Positions 24,301-36,447 of a stretch of 64,000 nt of DNA are shown here, piece by piece. The notes beneath the pieces were generated by a model. The model was not told the origin of the DNA and searched no databases. It saw nothing but the letters and a program-made list of their open reading frames with translations. Positions within the stretch are counted from its first letter, which is position 1. Each line of letters opens with the position of its first letter. Origin of the DNA: Ulota crispa (Eukaryota; Streptophyta; Bryopsida; Orthotrichales; Orthotrichaceae); NCBI GenBank assembly GCA_963920765.1, contig OY987245.1, positions 14,958,727-15,022,726 on the forward strand. The letters run 5' to 3'. The position numbers and the translations under genes are program-made.

Positions 24301-27300
24301 ATGTATCTCCCTTTTTACTTTTGAAAGATCAGTCGCCTTTAATTAAATTGATTTGCTCTCTTAAGAAGGCAAATTAGCCTGCAAGGTAAAATCAGAACTG
24401 GGTAAGTCATGTAATGAAAGAAGACAGAAAAACGTCGGTTTCGTTATTGATATGCATCGCCATTTTTTATTCCGGGTGACTTGCAACCACTAATCCGTGA
24501 AGATGACCTTAGTGTTCCCCTGATGAATTCAGGTATCATGCGTTTGGAAATGGAATCTCTGCAGAGACAAACCAAAAGTCCGCCTAGGTCACCTTCGTCG
24601 AGCCCCACCGAAAAGGTTTTTGGTCGTGTTTATTCTGCTTGTTCTACTTCGTTCAAATGTCATGCCGAGACCAACTGAATTTGGATCTTGATGTTTGAAA
24701 CGCTTTTCATACCTCATTCAATGCAGAGAAGAATTAAGTAGGGCTTATTCACACCTGCAATTGAAAGTGTAATACATCTTTCTGTGCCTTAAATGCTATA
24801 GCCCAGAGAGGAGCATATTTCATGACTCTGACAATCACTAGCTACACAAGTACTCGCATTTAGTGATGGAGATTGTAGGAGATGGAACCCAAAACTTTGT
24901 GTGGATAAGGTGGTCTTGCTTGGGTCTTCAACCAGAGCTGTCCTTGCCCTCACCGTCAGATCTTGTGGCTATTGATGAGCAGCATGCAGGAGTGAAGCAT
25001 TTGAACGCAGAAGTGAACAACTTAAAGTTACTAGTTCAAGACATGGCAGACGAGCTAGGCGAGTTACGAGCGGGGTCACCTAATGTTCATTGCCGAAGGC
25101 CACCACAGAGACAATCGACCTTACCTAAGAGATCAGGTGTGTCACCCAAACGTCGGCCAAAATCATCTGCGAAAATACAGTCCTCGTCCCACTCTCGGTC
25201 ATCAAGATCACCTCCTCACGCTGTGAGGTCTTCGAGGTAAATAGTTCGAGCCTAACAGTTTTTTCAAACGAGATTGGAGCTAAGAGAGGAATTCATGTAA
25301 ATCAGCGGCAACATCTAATGTTCTTCGGTCGATATTTAACTGGAGACGTTGACCTTTTGCTCTCTGAATTGCGCTCTATTGAATTGAATAAATGCTTTAC
25401 GCCTTGCTGGTACTATAGACCTATACCTTCCGAGGGATTTTCGGGAGGTTCATGTTCTCAAGCGTAAATTGCAGGTTGAAAGCGCCAATGAAGGTCAGGT
25501 CGATAGTAATTAGGTCAGGTTAGAAATTAAATTAAATTCAAGTGGCGGACGTATCTCGGTTCCTATTTGTCTGCCCAAGCTACTGTGAAGATGAGATGTT
25601 GTGTCGGATCTTTCAATACCTGCTCCATCGTATACATTCTTGATTGAGGATAACAGTCTAGTGTACTAGGGCTATTGTTGTGGATGCAAGATGTATCAGG
25701 AGAAGGATTTTAGATAAAGCTGAAGCAAACTTGGTCAGAAAATCTTCTACATCAAAATTTATCTGGAGACACAGCTTGTGAAAGTAAATAACAGGAGGTA
25801 ATGATGTTGAGGATATTGCAGTCCCGATTCGCCTCAGGGAGGAGGAATAAGCGACCGGGTTCCTGAGGTGGAAATAATGAATTTAAGTCTACGTGCTCAG
25901 CTGGAGGCCTCAAAAACAGACATGGCTCGAATTATAAGAGAACGAGACCTTCTGATGGAACTTAGCAATGCTCTGAGAGCCGATCTTAGCAAGTTCGTTC
26001 ATACTTCCTCTTACGTCCCTCTCTTGTATTGTCAAAATTTGATTGGCTGGAAACACTAATTAATTAGTTAATTAGTTTCAACTACAAGTCGATCTAGACT
26101 TTTGGCTTCACCGCTGCCTTCGTTTAGAGGTCACGCACAAATTTTATTGTGGTGATATGCATGCCGGTTCCAAGCATTCTAGAGTGTGTAGGAGCTTTGC
26201 TTTGTTTGTTTCTCTTTAACAATGTTTAAAACTGCTAGTAGTTTGAATATATTCCGACAATCCCAGTGTTTGCAGAATTGTGCAGTCAGGTGCAGGGGAA
26301 TATGCCCATAATCCTTATTTCGGTTACGGTACTGTTCCTCCAAGTATGACTGCGCAGGTACATATCAATCCTTTGAGTCTAACCGTCAGGAAAACCTCAT
26401 CTTCGTAACATTATTTCATTCAATGTATGTTTGGTTTCTACGCTTTCTATGGTTTTTTGTAATGTTAGATTTGAGTCTCTATATGCAAATTCATATCACA
26501 TTTCCATGACACCAACTATGTGCTTGTGCAGTTCCAGCAAGAATTTGAACCTGATACAATTCCAACAAATGCAAAATTGATGGCAGGAATGACCAGTTCA
26601 CATGATGTAGCCCATGCAACACGTGCAAGGACGGTCTCGCCTAGCAAACCCAGGTTTAGATCCGATGCAAAGACTATGGACTCAAGCTTAAAGCCGTGGG
26701 GTTTCGGCGTTGGCCATGGTATGCACCCTCTCTATCAATGCAAGAATGACAATGAAGACGTCTTAGGACGTGTATCTGAATGATAGTAGCACATTTTCTC
26801 TTAGCCAGTGTTCTAGTGCGTGGCTGAAATGAATACTGAAATTGATTTGGATACTCCGGACAACTTTACTAGAGTTAGAATCACCCTCTATTGAGCTTGT
26901 AAATAATCTAGTAGCGGTGCAGGCATTGGCCATGCTCCCTGCTGTGGACATGATCGGCTTTCCAAGATATTCCGTGTTTTCTCTTCTGTGTCTCAGGAGA
27001 AACTAGGGAGAGGCATGAAGGCATGGGGTTGGTAATGGAAGGGATATCCTGTCTACATGAACGCCCTCAAGGAGTTGATAATGACCCTCTTCATAAGGTC
27101 CTGCCTAAATGCTCGTTTAATGGCTCTCAGCATCCTTGCTCATTTTCTGGAACCGTACGAAAGTATTTCATCTGTTTTTCTTCTTTGTCTATTTTGGGAT
27201 ACTTTCTGTATTTCTATGTTTGCACCAAACATAATGTTTTCTCTTCATTCAAACAAATTTAGTACCTCTTTGTGAGACTTTTCCTCTACCATCTCATTGG

Positions 27301-27664
27301 GTCAAAATGAATCTACTTACAAGTGGACACCACGGACCCATGTGAGGTAAAATATATTTCTCATAGGTTTCCGTTGAAGTCTCTTTGAAGGTTTTGGTGT
27401 AGATTTTGCGAGAAAAGCTCTTCTCATTCGTAGGTTATGCTGAGTGACGGCATGCCTATTATAATCCTTTATTCTAATACCTTGTAATGTCTCTTGAGCA
27501 ATCTTGTCTCTGTGTTGTACGTTGGACCTGATGAACTTTTACTCTTGCAGGGAACGAGTAGTCAACGTGCTCGGTTCAAATCAGGAATAAAACGTAAAGA
27601 AGAACTCAGCAGGCCAAAAGCTCGAAACTGGAATATCAAAGATGATCGTGCATTTGAGGCATGA
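18387..27664 (+). CDS. CCDC57-like: CCDC57-like centriolar coiled-coil protein; 23 exons
   Basis: Twenty-three exons join with consistent phase to about 813 residues: 18387-18482, 19006-19074, 19378-19449, 20195-20305, 20392-20457, 20775-20847, 21132-21238, 21360-21440, 21608-21691, 21826-21873, 22165-22296, 22724-22774, 23072-23191, 23448-23498, 23806-23890, 24147-24248, 24533-24615, 24938-25236, 25822-25992, 26276-26357, 26532-26718, 26997-27154, 27551-27664. The N-terminus has a short helix (LESKERELVALCDQQIQSL) followed by FKYNLGLLDARDAELAQYD. The latter is the kind of motif found at the start of CCDC57, a microtubule-associated centrosome and basal-body protein. Residues about 1-387 are almost continuous heptad coiled coil. 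Then come a Gly/Ser/Pro linker, a second coil (GKLEAENSQLRARCQELILQ), a basic Ser/Pro/Arg tract (about 530-575), a third coil (RAQLEASKTDMARIIRERD) and a disordered tail ending RNWNIKDDRAFEA. The exon 17/18 junction is the least certain: a donor after TTTTTG with acceptor AACCAG also keeps the frame. The family name is from memory of motif style, not a search. Confidence 0.75.
18569..18908. repeat. Perfect-period tandem duplication, 2 x 170 bp, in intron 1
   Basis: Copies 18569-18738 and 18739-18908 both begin GTCAGACGTATAGAATTTG and differ by roughly ten substitutions and small indels. The unit contains no exon and lies wholly in the first intron of the coiled-coil gene. Confidence 0.93.
19590..19815. 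mobile_element. TTAA-flanked element inside intron 3 of the coiled-coil gene
   Basis: TTAA lies at 19586-19589 and 19816-19819. The left end CCCTTAAATGTCC and the right end GACGTTTAGGGG are inverted repeats. At 226 bp it has no coding content. Its position in an intron shows that the family can sit inside a transcribed gene. Confidence 0.7.
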
Positions 27665-28679
27665 ATTATTGGCTTACCAGATTCAGCCTCAAGGCAATTT
27701 GAACAGCGATTAGTGCTCCCATAGTCCTGGAGAAATCATCGGTTTCTAACATAAGGTAAGCCTCACTATGTTATTTTGTTAGTAATAACTGAATGGTAGC
27801 CAGTGCATATCCTGTACTGTACTGCTGCAAGCAGTGCTGATATGAGTCTGGATCTACATAAATTTTACATACGGTATTGTGGATGGGAACAGGTACAAAT
27901 GATAACACCTGAGAATAACAGCCAGAAACTTTGAGGATTGTTCTTGCTATTCCCTAGGAAATATCTAAAGCACCTTTTCTTTACCTTTGCAGGTGAATGT
28001 GAACGGGGTCTGTTTTTATCTATACTACTTAATCTAAACCTGATTTAGTGAGGTGAAGCTGTTCAATCATGTTCCTGATTTAATTATATGTGAATGTATT
28101 TGTACCAGATCGGTACTTTCCTTCAGTAATCTTTATACAATATCAAAAGTTTGATTTTTAATTAGATCCTTTCCTTCCGCTACAAGCAGTGAGCGGGATC
28201 AAGCATTTCATTGCGTACAACAATGTCCATCCAAATCACATGCGTAGCTGTGCTCCTTGCTGATTACAAAAGCATTGTCCATATCATATTAAGATAGGTC
28301 TTCATTTCTAGTTCTCACTTGAATCGCTGCTTTAAACAGGTAGCACGTCCAGCGTACATAGGAGTGGATTACAACAAAATTTCTATACTTGCGCTTGATG
28401 ACGCATGCAACATTTCGCGGGACATGTGAGCCTATTTTTCCAACCACACTTACCAGAAACAAGGTTGTTATATCCCAGTCAGGTAGGCTGTTATTTCTGT
28501 GAGGACTTGATTTTAATCGACTTGCATGGACTTAACATGTTGCAATTAGCAGACCAATTCTCCTACATCTGTTCTAATTGTCCTGAACATATCAAGACTT
28601 ATTCAACCGCCGTCAATCTAATTATACTTTAGGTCTAACAGGACGCAGGTACGGTGTCGAATGCCCGTGCTGGACGCTC
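27665..28679. other. 3' flank of coiled-coil gene
   Basis: The first few hundred bases probably hold the 3' untranslated region of the coiled-coil gene. Further frames here have no splice-supported continuation. The stretch ends at the stop codon of the minus-strand lipid transfer protein gene, so the two genes converge. Confidence 0.4.
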
Positions 28680-29112
28680 TTACACATTCATGAGTTTGCG
28701 GTGTTGTGGAACTTTTGAATCGAAAAAGTAACCTGCAAAACGGTGATTGCAACATTGTTTGAGATCAAGATTATGATGATGCTTACCCTATTGGTTGTTG
28801 TTACTACATTGTTACAATGGTGATTACCGTAACATAGCTGTTTGGACGTGAGTGAATTACCGTCACAGTTATAGCAAACGGGGAGCATGTGCTTGCAATT
28901 TTTCGGCAAGCGGAGAGCGGCGGGTACATTGATGCCCATGTAGCTGATGGCACCGGAATACTCTGTGGCAATAGTGCACAGACAGCCAGTGTCAGTGCTA
29001 TGGACGACGGCGCAGCACGCATCTGTTGGGAATGGAGGGTGGTCACCTTGGATTGCTGGCAAGCACACTGACAAGGAGGTCGCGGAGCTTGAGCATGCGC
29101 TTGGTGGCCCTG
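28680..29112 (-). CDS. Non-specific lipid transfer protein (8-cysteine, DIR1/type D-like), 5' end unresolved
   Basis: The minus-strand frame encodes GPPSACSSSATSLSVCLPAI, then HPPFPTDACCAVVHSTDTGC, LCTIATEYSGAISYMGINVP and AALRLPKNCKHMLPVCYNC. The cysteine order C-C-CC-CxC-C-C, with the PPxP before CC, the CLC core and IN.P.AL.LP..C, is the plant nsLTP/DIR1 8-cysteine motif, which forms a hydrophobic lipid-binding cavity in secreted proteins. A donor (GACG|GTAATT at 28861/28860) and an acceptor (TTTTGCAG before 28732) join exon 28861-29112 to 28680-28732, adding YFFDSKVPQHRKLMNV and a stop. The upstream acceptor is taken as ATCTGCAG (ending 29113). I found no convincing signal-peptide exon. 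The candidate ATG near 29187 is in another frame. The gene may have a distant first exon or be decayed at its 5' end. Confidence 0.65.
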
Positions 29113-29232
29113 CTGCAGATGCCTTACAGAAATGCCTCTCGGCCACTAGAATGACCAGACACTAGTGCAACTAATGTATGTGTTATTGAAGACATTTTTG
29201 CTTGCCCTATCTCACTCGTGAAGCTGTGCCAG

Positions 29233-30786
29233 AGGAGAAGATGATATATCAGAAGAAGCGAATGAGGTGATGAGTATGGGCTCAACTGGATTTCAACATT
29301 CGGCTACACCAGTTCCAAGGATAAAAAGATCTGGTACGGTAAATATTAGAACCAGTGGATCAAATGAAATCAGGCCTTGCAATTCCCAATGTTCGCAGGA
29401 GAGCATGCGATCCAAGTTAAAACGTTCTATGCGTTTCCCGGCAGAATCTGAACAACCTTGTACAACCCCAGCAAAGGTGCGGATAGTTTCATCCCTAAGC
29501 AGAGACCGTTCTGAATTTCAGGATCCCGGAACTCTGTTATTTGAGAAAAATAATTTTTTTTATGGCCATTCTGGTGGATGAAAGATATGTAAGCATTCCA
29601 CTCCAACGCAGAGATTGTCACAGTGTTCTCATGAATGTAAATCTGCAAGATGACCAGAATCCAGTCTGGTCAGCGAATTCTGCAAGAGGATCTGACAGAG
29701 CACACCAGCCTGGGCTAAAAACTGTGATACAGCTTGTCGGAGAAGGTAATGCTCGACTGTCTCGTGAGTGTACTGACTACCCTGCTCTATCGTATCTACC
29801 CTGAACCCTCAGGCCATTCTTAATTCGAACAGATTCCATGATGTTACACTGACTAGAATTGCTTAGTTCGAGTCCCAAGAAGGTATTTGAAATCAAAACT
29901 GAACAATAAGATCCGTCCGAATGTTTTCTTTTGACTTCTTTGCTATACAAGCGTTAATAGATGTTTGATATGCAAATCAAGGATCTACATTATATTCTAG
30001 TATAATCCTTGGAACTGTAAGAAACAGTAAAATGGTGGTTGTGACTTAGAGTCGGTAGGTATTTTTTGTTAATTTGAAAACTTTCATAGCTCGTTGAGTC
30101 AGCTACTAAAGCAACTTTAGGGGACATGAATATGCCGATACAACGATTCCTTGTTTTAAGTCCCCTACAAAATGGAAGTACTACCAGCTGTTTTGCTGTG
30201 GTGCTAATGTGATTACTGTTCTAAAGGGTGCGTCTGAACTGCACTAGCAACGATTGTTAGAAGTGACTATGTTCCTGAGAGTCCGCTCTAATCTTGGCAT
30301 GGAATCATGTATTGCAACCGGCTGTGAAGGCGACAGGGTGGAGAAATTTGCTCGGACGATCCTAGATTGTAGTTTGTAAGTTGCGTTCTCCTTTCACTGC
30401 CGCACTGATTGCTTGCGAGCTTTCTTATTCCATTAACTATTTGGTTTTCTCTTCCTTTTGATTGGTGATTGAGGACAACTCTTTGGTAGGTCAGCACAAT
30501 TCCCATGTTATTTTCTGGAACGTTCTACGCCCTTGCCTAATGATTTGACCAAGTGACGTGTACGTTGTTACTGCTTGTGATCATTTACCAATAAGGTTGA
30601 CAAGCATCTGGGAAATTATTCAACAATCTCAAATATTCCAAAGCTCATCGAATGATTTAGCTTTTCTCTTGACTTCGTTTCAGGTGCAAGTCTACTATAG
30701 TCCTTTCTATTTGAACCCTTTGGACTCTCAGCTACTACCGCAATCATGTACCTGATTGGTCAGCCAACAAGGCTCTCCTTCGATAG
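29233..30786 (+). CDS. Putative multi-exon gene of unknown function, ends uncertain
   Basis: Segments 29233-29535, 29612-29745 and 30261-30375 have consistent phases (2, 1, 2) and coding-like composition. They read GEDDISEEANEVMSMGSTGF, SKLKRSMRFPAESEQPCTTP, NLQDDQNPVWSANSARG, LKTVIQLVGEEVTMFLRVRS and GMESCIATGCEGDRVEKFAR. The third segment ends at a strong donor (TTT|GTAAGT). A last segment at 30732-30786 would add FYYRNHVPDWSANKALLR and stop, but an alternative acceptor near 30684 gives another short end. An in-frame ATG at 29270 could be the start, or an upstream exon may exist. No family is recognised. The segment is mostly polar and Ser/Arg-rich, with a hydrophobic patch around VIQLVGEEVTMFL. 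Confidence 0.4.
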
Positions 30787-31219
30787 AAACAAGTGCAATC
30801 AAGGTTCCGGGCATGGATGGCATCATTTGAGCGCGGCTAGGAGAAACAACAGTGCTAGGTTCGTGTACTCCCCTAAGCCTGACGTCATACAACCACTGTA
30901 CACATTGTACATGCTTTTGCTTTCTACGTTTCTGACATTCTTGCTCTTTGCATGCACAGATGCCGGACAATTATGCACGAGTGACTTTTACGTTAAACAA
31001 CCGATGACCGTCAATCTGTTTCGTCACATTTCGTCCGAAGAAATTTGTACCATGCTCCCGGTGGGTCCCCAATACACCAATCATACAGTCAACAGAATGG
31101 ACGTCCATGGTAAACCTAATACATTCAGTTGAACTTGAAACCTTTCTCTAAAGTCTCCAATTTGCTTTGGTGCAAACGTACAAAAGTGTAAAAAATGGTA
31201 AACCACTAAAAATGATGCG

Positions 31220-31436
31220 GTGCTCTCAGTTCGGGGAGAACCGGCTATCAATACAAAGTCAGCCGGTTGAAATGTCAAAAAAACTGGTTGAAATGATAGA
31301 GAACCGCCCAGAATTTGCAAAAACGTATAACTGTAGTATACTACAATATAAATAATATAGGAAGAAATTCGGCACATGCCCGTTGAAAATGGGGAAGACC
31401 GGGATTTAGCCGGTGAAGCTAAGAATTCTCCCTGAA
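31220..31436. mobile_element. Short inverted-end element (GTTCGGGGAGAA)
   Basis: The left end AGTTCGGGGAGAACCGGCTA and the right end TAGCCGGTGAAGCTAAGAAT followed by TCTCCCTGAAC are inverted matches with a small gap. The GGGGAGAA core resembles the ends at 13581-13831. It has no coding content and no clear target duplication. Confidence 0.4.
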
Positions 31437-31710
31437 CGCTGGTCTGGACTCTGGAGCATATTGAATCGACTGCGAGCCTGTCAACACTTCCAGGATATTT
31501 CATACGCCACGACTCCAGAGGTAACTCGTGCAGTCATAATCACAAAAGTATCAGAGTCTCTTTTACTAAAGGAAATGATCAGAGTTGGAAAAAGAAAAGT
31601 GAAGATACTATTATGAGTTCTTTTTCTTGTATTTTACACCATAAATGTCTCCACAAATTCTCATGCAACTTTCACACAAAACACTCATGTACTGTACATT
31701 CAACTCCCTA

Positions 31711-32033
31711 AGGTAAGAGGCTCATAAACCGACCATCTAAGGGCTGAAACTGATATTTGGGGAGGTGAAACTTCTTGAAATATTTTTCAGTAAATTTTCC
31801 TTGAAAGACGAGGAATTGGTATGTAACTCAACTTATTTTGTAATTTTTTAGAGCAATGTGGAATTAGTTATGAAATTTTGAAGTGGAAAGGTCATAGGGC
31901 TCTAAAACCGCCCACCTCCTTAAATGTACATTCATTGTACATTTTTGAAAGGCTATGAATAAGGACATGTACCAGGAGAGTTCATTTGGGGAGGTGAGCG
32001 GTTTTAGTGCCCTAACAGAGTTCAAGCCTCCTA
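31711..32033. mobile_element. TA-flanked MITE family B, copy 1
   Basis: It begins AGGTAAGAGGCTCATAAACC and ends with the inverse (GCCTCCTACC). The interior matches 52613-52938 and, inverted, 61886-62209. Each copy contains an inner hairpin: TAAAACCGCCCACCTCC near the middle and GGAGGTGAGCGGTTTTA near the right end. The right end directly abuts a TTAA-family element at 32034. Confidence 0.7.
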
Positions 32034-32272
32034 CCCCCAAAGGATGTTGCCTACCAAAAGTGTTGTTTGCATTTGTACAAGAATCATTTAGTACTTAAAG
32101 AAATGACTATATGACAAATGTTAAAAATTCTCCAAAAAATCCTAGTTGACAAGTAGTATGTCTATGACTTGGCTTGAAACTTACAACTCCAATGGGGTTC
32201 ATTTGCTATCCAAATACCCCATCTGTATACAACTTGGGAGTCCGTATACAAAACAACAGCATCCTTTAGGGG
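32034..32272. mobile_element. TTAA-flanked element, short subfamily copy 2
   Basis: It is homologous to 13141-13358 over most of its length (ATCATTTAGTACTT, ATGACTTGGCTTGAAACTTA, CCGTATACAAAACA). The right end CATCCTTTAGGGG is followed by TTAA (32273-32276). The left end reads CCCCCAAAGGATGTTGCC, but the expected TTAA before it is CCTA, mutated or replaced where family B copy 1 abuts. Confidence 0.65.
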
Positions 32273-33189
32273 TTAATTTAGAACAATACACAGTTTCAAT
32301 TCATTGCATTCACATATCCAAGCTTCTACAGTAGAACTTCTCTAACCTAATATGGTTGGGACTCTAAGACCCATATTAGTTTAAGTATGTTTTTGATTAA
32401 TTTTGTGGAAGTGTAAATGCAGTGACAATGTTCCTAAATTGTATTGTACCCAGGAGCTTACAATTTTGACCATGTCAACCATGTCAGTATGACAAAAAGA
32501 CAGAATGCCATCAATTGGGAAAAAGGGGATGGTACAAATTGGACTTAACGGTTACTTCTACTTAGTTTAGCTTGATTTTTTTATATTCTAGGACTGACAT
32601 TGAGATTCATGTTATATATTAGATTATAGAGGATATTGGTTAAGATGAGTAGCATGGCTCAAAGCCTGCCATTGTCCACAACTATTCTTTCTTTTTGAAG
32701 TAATTGCATCACCAAATATCTTTCAATGATACGTTTGGTTGAAAATTGTATTGTTGATGGTTTGTATGAAAGGAACTATTAATAGAATTGTGCTTGTTGG
32801 TTTGTATTACATATTTTGTCTTGTAATCGATTCATATATGATATTTTAAATCTATGTTTATTTACTTGATTGTTATTATATTCAAATTTATACTGTAACA
32901 TAATGTAATTATTAACATGTTGAGATATTGCAATAATTATCAAGTTAAGGTATACTGGCAACTTTTGTCTTCATGAAACTTTTAAAACTAATAGTTGCTA
33001 TGCTAGTGACTTTTGTCATGTCTCGGATTACTACTATTTGATGAATGAGTTTTGTACATGTTTGTAACATTAATAGGAAGCTACTACCATAAACCTCAAA
33101 TTTTCACAAAAAATCAATAATTGAAACGGTTCTTTTCATTGAACTTTGTTATGCACCAATTTATTAATAAAATTGATATCAAAAGAAGG

Positions 33190-33236
33190 TGAATGAATGA
33201 ATGAATGAATGAATGTATGTATGTATGTATGTATGT
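33190..33236. repeat. Tetranucleotide microsatellite (GAAT)n then (GTAT)n
   Basis: About six GAAT units pass into about six GTAT units without interruption, a compound microsatellite. Confidence 0.95.
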
Positions 33237-35747
33237 TTATAGAATGAGTATATTTTAGTAATAGTAATTGTGCTCAAATACTTGTTTGGAAAATTTAGAT
33301 GTGGATAAGTGAGAACATCTACATGAATGTAAGAAATGCCTTCATTGGCATTTCCAACTTCAGATGAAAGAGTGCACATGTAATTTCAAGAAATTTTTGC
33401 CCCTCTAAATATAAAAAATTTGGCAAAACTTCATCTATTACAAATGCTGTTTTTTCTGTTGGATTTTGTTTGCATTTGTACATTAGGAGACGTTCAATTG
33501 CTCAAAGTTAGTATAGAAGGGCAAATATTTTGCACCTTGTGTCCTCGTGAGAGTTGTTGGAATATAATTATTCTAATAAGAAATAATTTTTAGAAAATCA
33601 ACATTACAAATTTTCAAACACTATTTCTTGTTTCTTTTCTTCAATTTTTACCTTGTAGGTTTTCAAAGCATACAATTAAGGACTCAATTTGTTGATCTAA
33701 AAGGCCCCAATTGTGAAGAGAGAAAGACCCCTGCTATACTTTAACAGCAATTTAATCATTAGAGCCATTCTTGGAGCCATACAAGTTGTAGTTTTGATTG
33801 AAAGGACCCCAAGTAATGATGACCTAGAATTGGAACTTAAACTGGACCTAGTTATCCTAATGAGTGGTTGGGATCTTTGAAAGATGTTTTTAAAGCTATA
33901 TGGAACAATAGTTTGGGTTGGAATGCCATCAAGTTTTGAGTGCCTCAATTTCAAACATGCCCTAGTTTCTCTAATGCTTCAAGCCATTCTTAAGGCCTTA
34001 AATAAAGTTATCTTTTGGTAGGGTATTCTTTATTTGAATAACAACTATGTGGCACTTCCCTTCTATGAAGGATAATGAGTGGACTAATAGTATTTTTGCA
34101 AGGAGAAAAACATGGCAACTACATGGGTTTAGAAATTAGGTCCTAGTGACAAGCGCCCTTGGATCACTACACTATTTACTTTCATTAGGGTGCTTATGAT
34201 TTTAGATAGTCGTGTCTATAGTGCACTTACTTGGGTGTAAAATGAATTGTTTACCCAACACATGGATGGAGCATAGAGGTTTGCCATAAGAGGATATGAA
34301 ATTAGGGTTTGGTGTGATTATTTATTGCTTTAACTTTTGAACAAGCATCATCAATATTATATTAGTAAATGCAAATACCAATGTGATATTGTGGGGAATC
34401 TAATGAAGGTATTTGGTGTGGTGCATACAAACATTAAATGAAGATTAAAGCTATATCCCCCTTGATTCTACCTCAAGCCATATGCTTCCACACATGTTAG
34501 ACAAGATTGGAATAATGATTTGGAAGCTTGACCTCAAATCCTCCTCTCCCCCATTATGCCAATAAAATTGTTCAAGCCAACCATTTTAAAAATTAATCTT
34601 GAAAAAAGAGTTCTAAAGTAAAGCAAACCCTCCTTGTTTTCTTAAAATATGGGATTCTCATGGTTAATGGTTAATGAACCTCCTTTCTAACTCTATACTT
34701 TTTATCTAGATGCTCCAACCAAATGGCAAAGAAACTTTATATCAAGGAAAGAGATTATCTAATGTAGTGGAATGTTGATATGATGTGGTAATGATGGACC
34801 CAACTTGGAAGGCAAGGGTTTGCGCTGGTATTCTAAAAGTAAACATTTACAATGGTGTGATTGTTGGTAAAGTAGTGTGGACCAACCCAATGAGCATGTT
34901 TGGTGTAAGGCATATCCAACCTCAAATTTTAGAATACAACAACTATCCCTTCACCTATACTACAAACACCAGGTTCATGAAAAAAAAACCTAGAACTCAA
35001 ATGTGAAAATCTAAACATTAGGATTCAAGAAGTCCCCTCCAACTATGGAAGCAATTGCTCATAGTCTTTGGTGCAAAACTTCTAAAATCCAAGTGATCCA
35101 AAACCTCTCAAAAAACCTTCTGAAAATCCCTTGGCTTGAAAATACCTCTAGAGAATCCCTACAAGAAAAAGATGAAGACACTTCACGCTTGATGTTTGGG
35201 CCACACAAACCCAAAATTGGCAGTTTGAAATGGATGAAGATGTAACTTGTATTTTTGGAAATTGTTTTTTACAAATAACCTATTTGAAACATTTATTTTG
35301 TTTAGTATGACCCGGCCTTGAGTCATGTTTGTAGACCCAATCAATGTTTTTTTTTTGGCAATTTGGGGCTCAATTGCACCCAAAAAAATTTGGCTACAAA
35401 ATGCGACAAAAAAATTGGATGAAATTGCCAAGGTGTGGATGAAAACCAAATTATAAACATGTAATATGTGTTGATTTGATATTTTCTATCCAATATGTGG
35501 ATGAATGTTGAAATTTGGAACACCACTAAAACGTTTTAAATTGCCACTTTTGCACTACTTAAAAAAAAAAAAAAAAACTGGACCCAATCGTCCAAAAATT
35601 TAATCAAAATAAAAGGATATCAATCCTCCCCTTGGTTCCTTCCAAAAAAAAAAAAAAAAAAAACCCCAGCCCAGAGCTTGGACTTTTATAACCATACAGA
35701 ACCACGACCCAACCCCTACAACCTGGCTACTGTATTGCCAGTGCCAG

Positions 35748-35785
35748 CACAACGGTACACAACGGTACACAATGGTACACAATGG
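35748..35785. repeat. 10-bp tandem repeat (ACAACGGTAC)
   Basis: Roughly four units of ACAACGGTAC/ACAATGGTAC occur in a row, with a C-to-T change separating the first and last pairs. Confidence 0.8.
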
Positions 35786-36447
35786 TGGGCCAATCAAGTG
35801 CAGCCACGCACCCCTTCGCCTCAACAAATTCTAAAACTCATGCTGAACTTGATGACTGACACTTTGTTTGAAGGGCCAAAACTTTGGCCCTCCAATTTTG
35901 TTTTTTCTGCACCCAACAATGCAAGCAGGTCAGAAAATTTTGGACAGAAATGGATAGAATCAACTACTTGTGCTTGTTCGTCCATGAAATATTTTAATTT
36001 TAGTAGATTTCATCCAAATTCTGACGATGGTTGTATTTGTTAGTTTTGTTTATTGAACATATGTCAATGCGGGGCCATGGCGGAAAAGCTTAGGTTTTTT
36101 CCCAGCAAGGGTAATAGTAATAATTTGCCCCCTATTCTTTGTTGTTCGATTGTATCCTCCACTTGGGTTCAAGAGTAAAGCACAGTCTCTAAATCCAAAT
36201 ATGAATTCAAAATTCTCAAATTCAATCCCCCAATAGTAAATATCTAAACTCTCACATTTTCTAACAGGTGAAAAAAACATTGCTTTTCCACCTTGGCCCC
36301 ACATCAACATAGGTGCAGTAATGTGAGCCGTGTTTGCTTGGGAAAATTGGCAATTTCATCCAATTTTTCACATGATTTTTTGCGTGTAACAGTAGCCAAT
36401 CCAAAATTGAGGTAAGATTTAGGCAAAAAAACTAGCCAAGAATTTAA

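Larger units (their letters stand above)
30787..36447. other. Spacer, gene-like at first, then AT-rich repeats
   Basis: An open stretch at 30746-31110 (reading MYLIGQPTRLSFDRNKC and onward) and a short frame at 31413-31616 could be exons of an unresolved transcript, but I could not join them in phase with confidence. Beyond about 31.7 kb the sequence is AT-rich with repeats listed separately (31220-31436, 31711-32033, 32034-32272, 33190-33236, 35748-35785). Poly-A/T tracts occur at about 35563 and 35645. No gene is supported from 32.3 to 36.4 kb. Confidence 0.45.

Noticed and set aside
31081-31503. 140-codon minus-strand frame
   Set aside because: It spans an inverted-end element (31220-31436) and shows no recognisable protein features.
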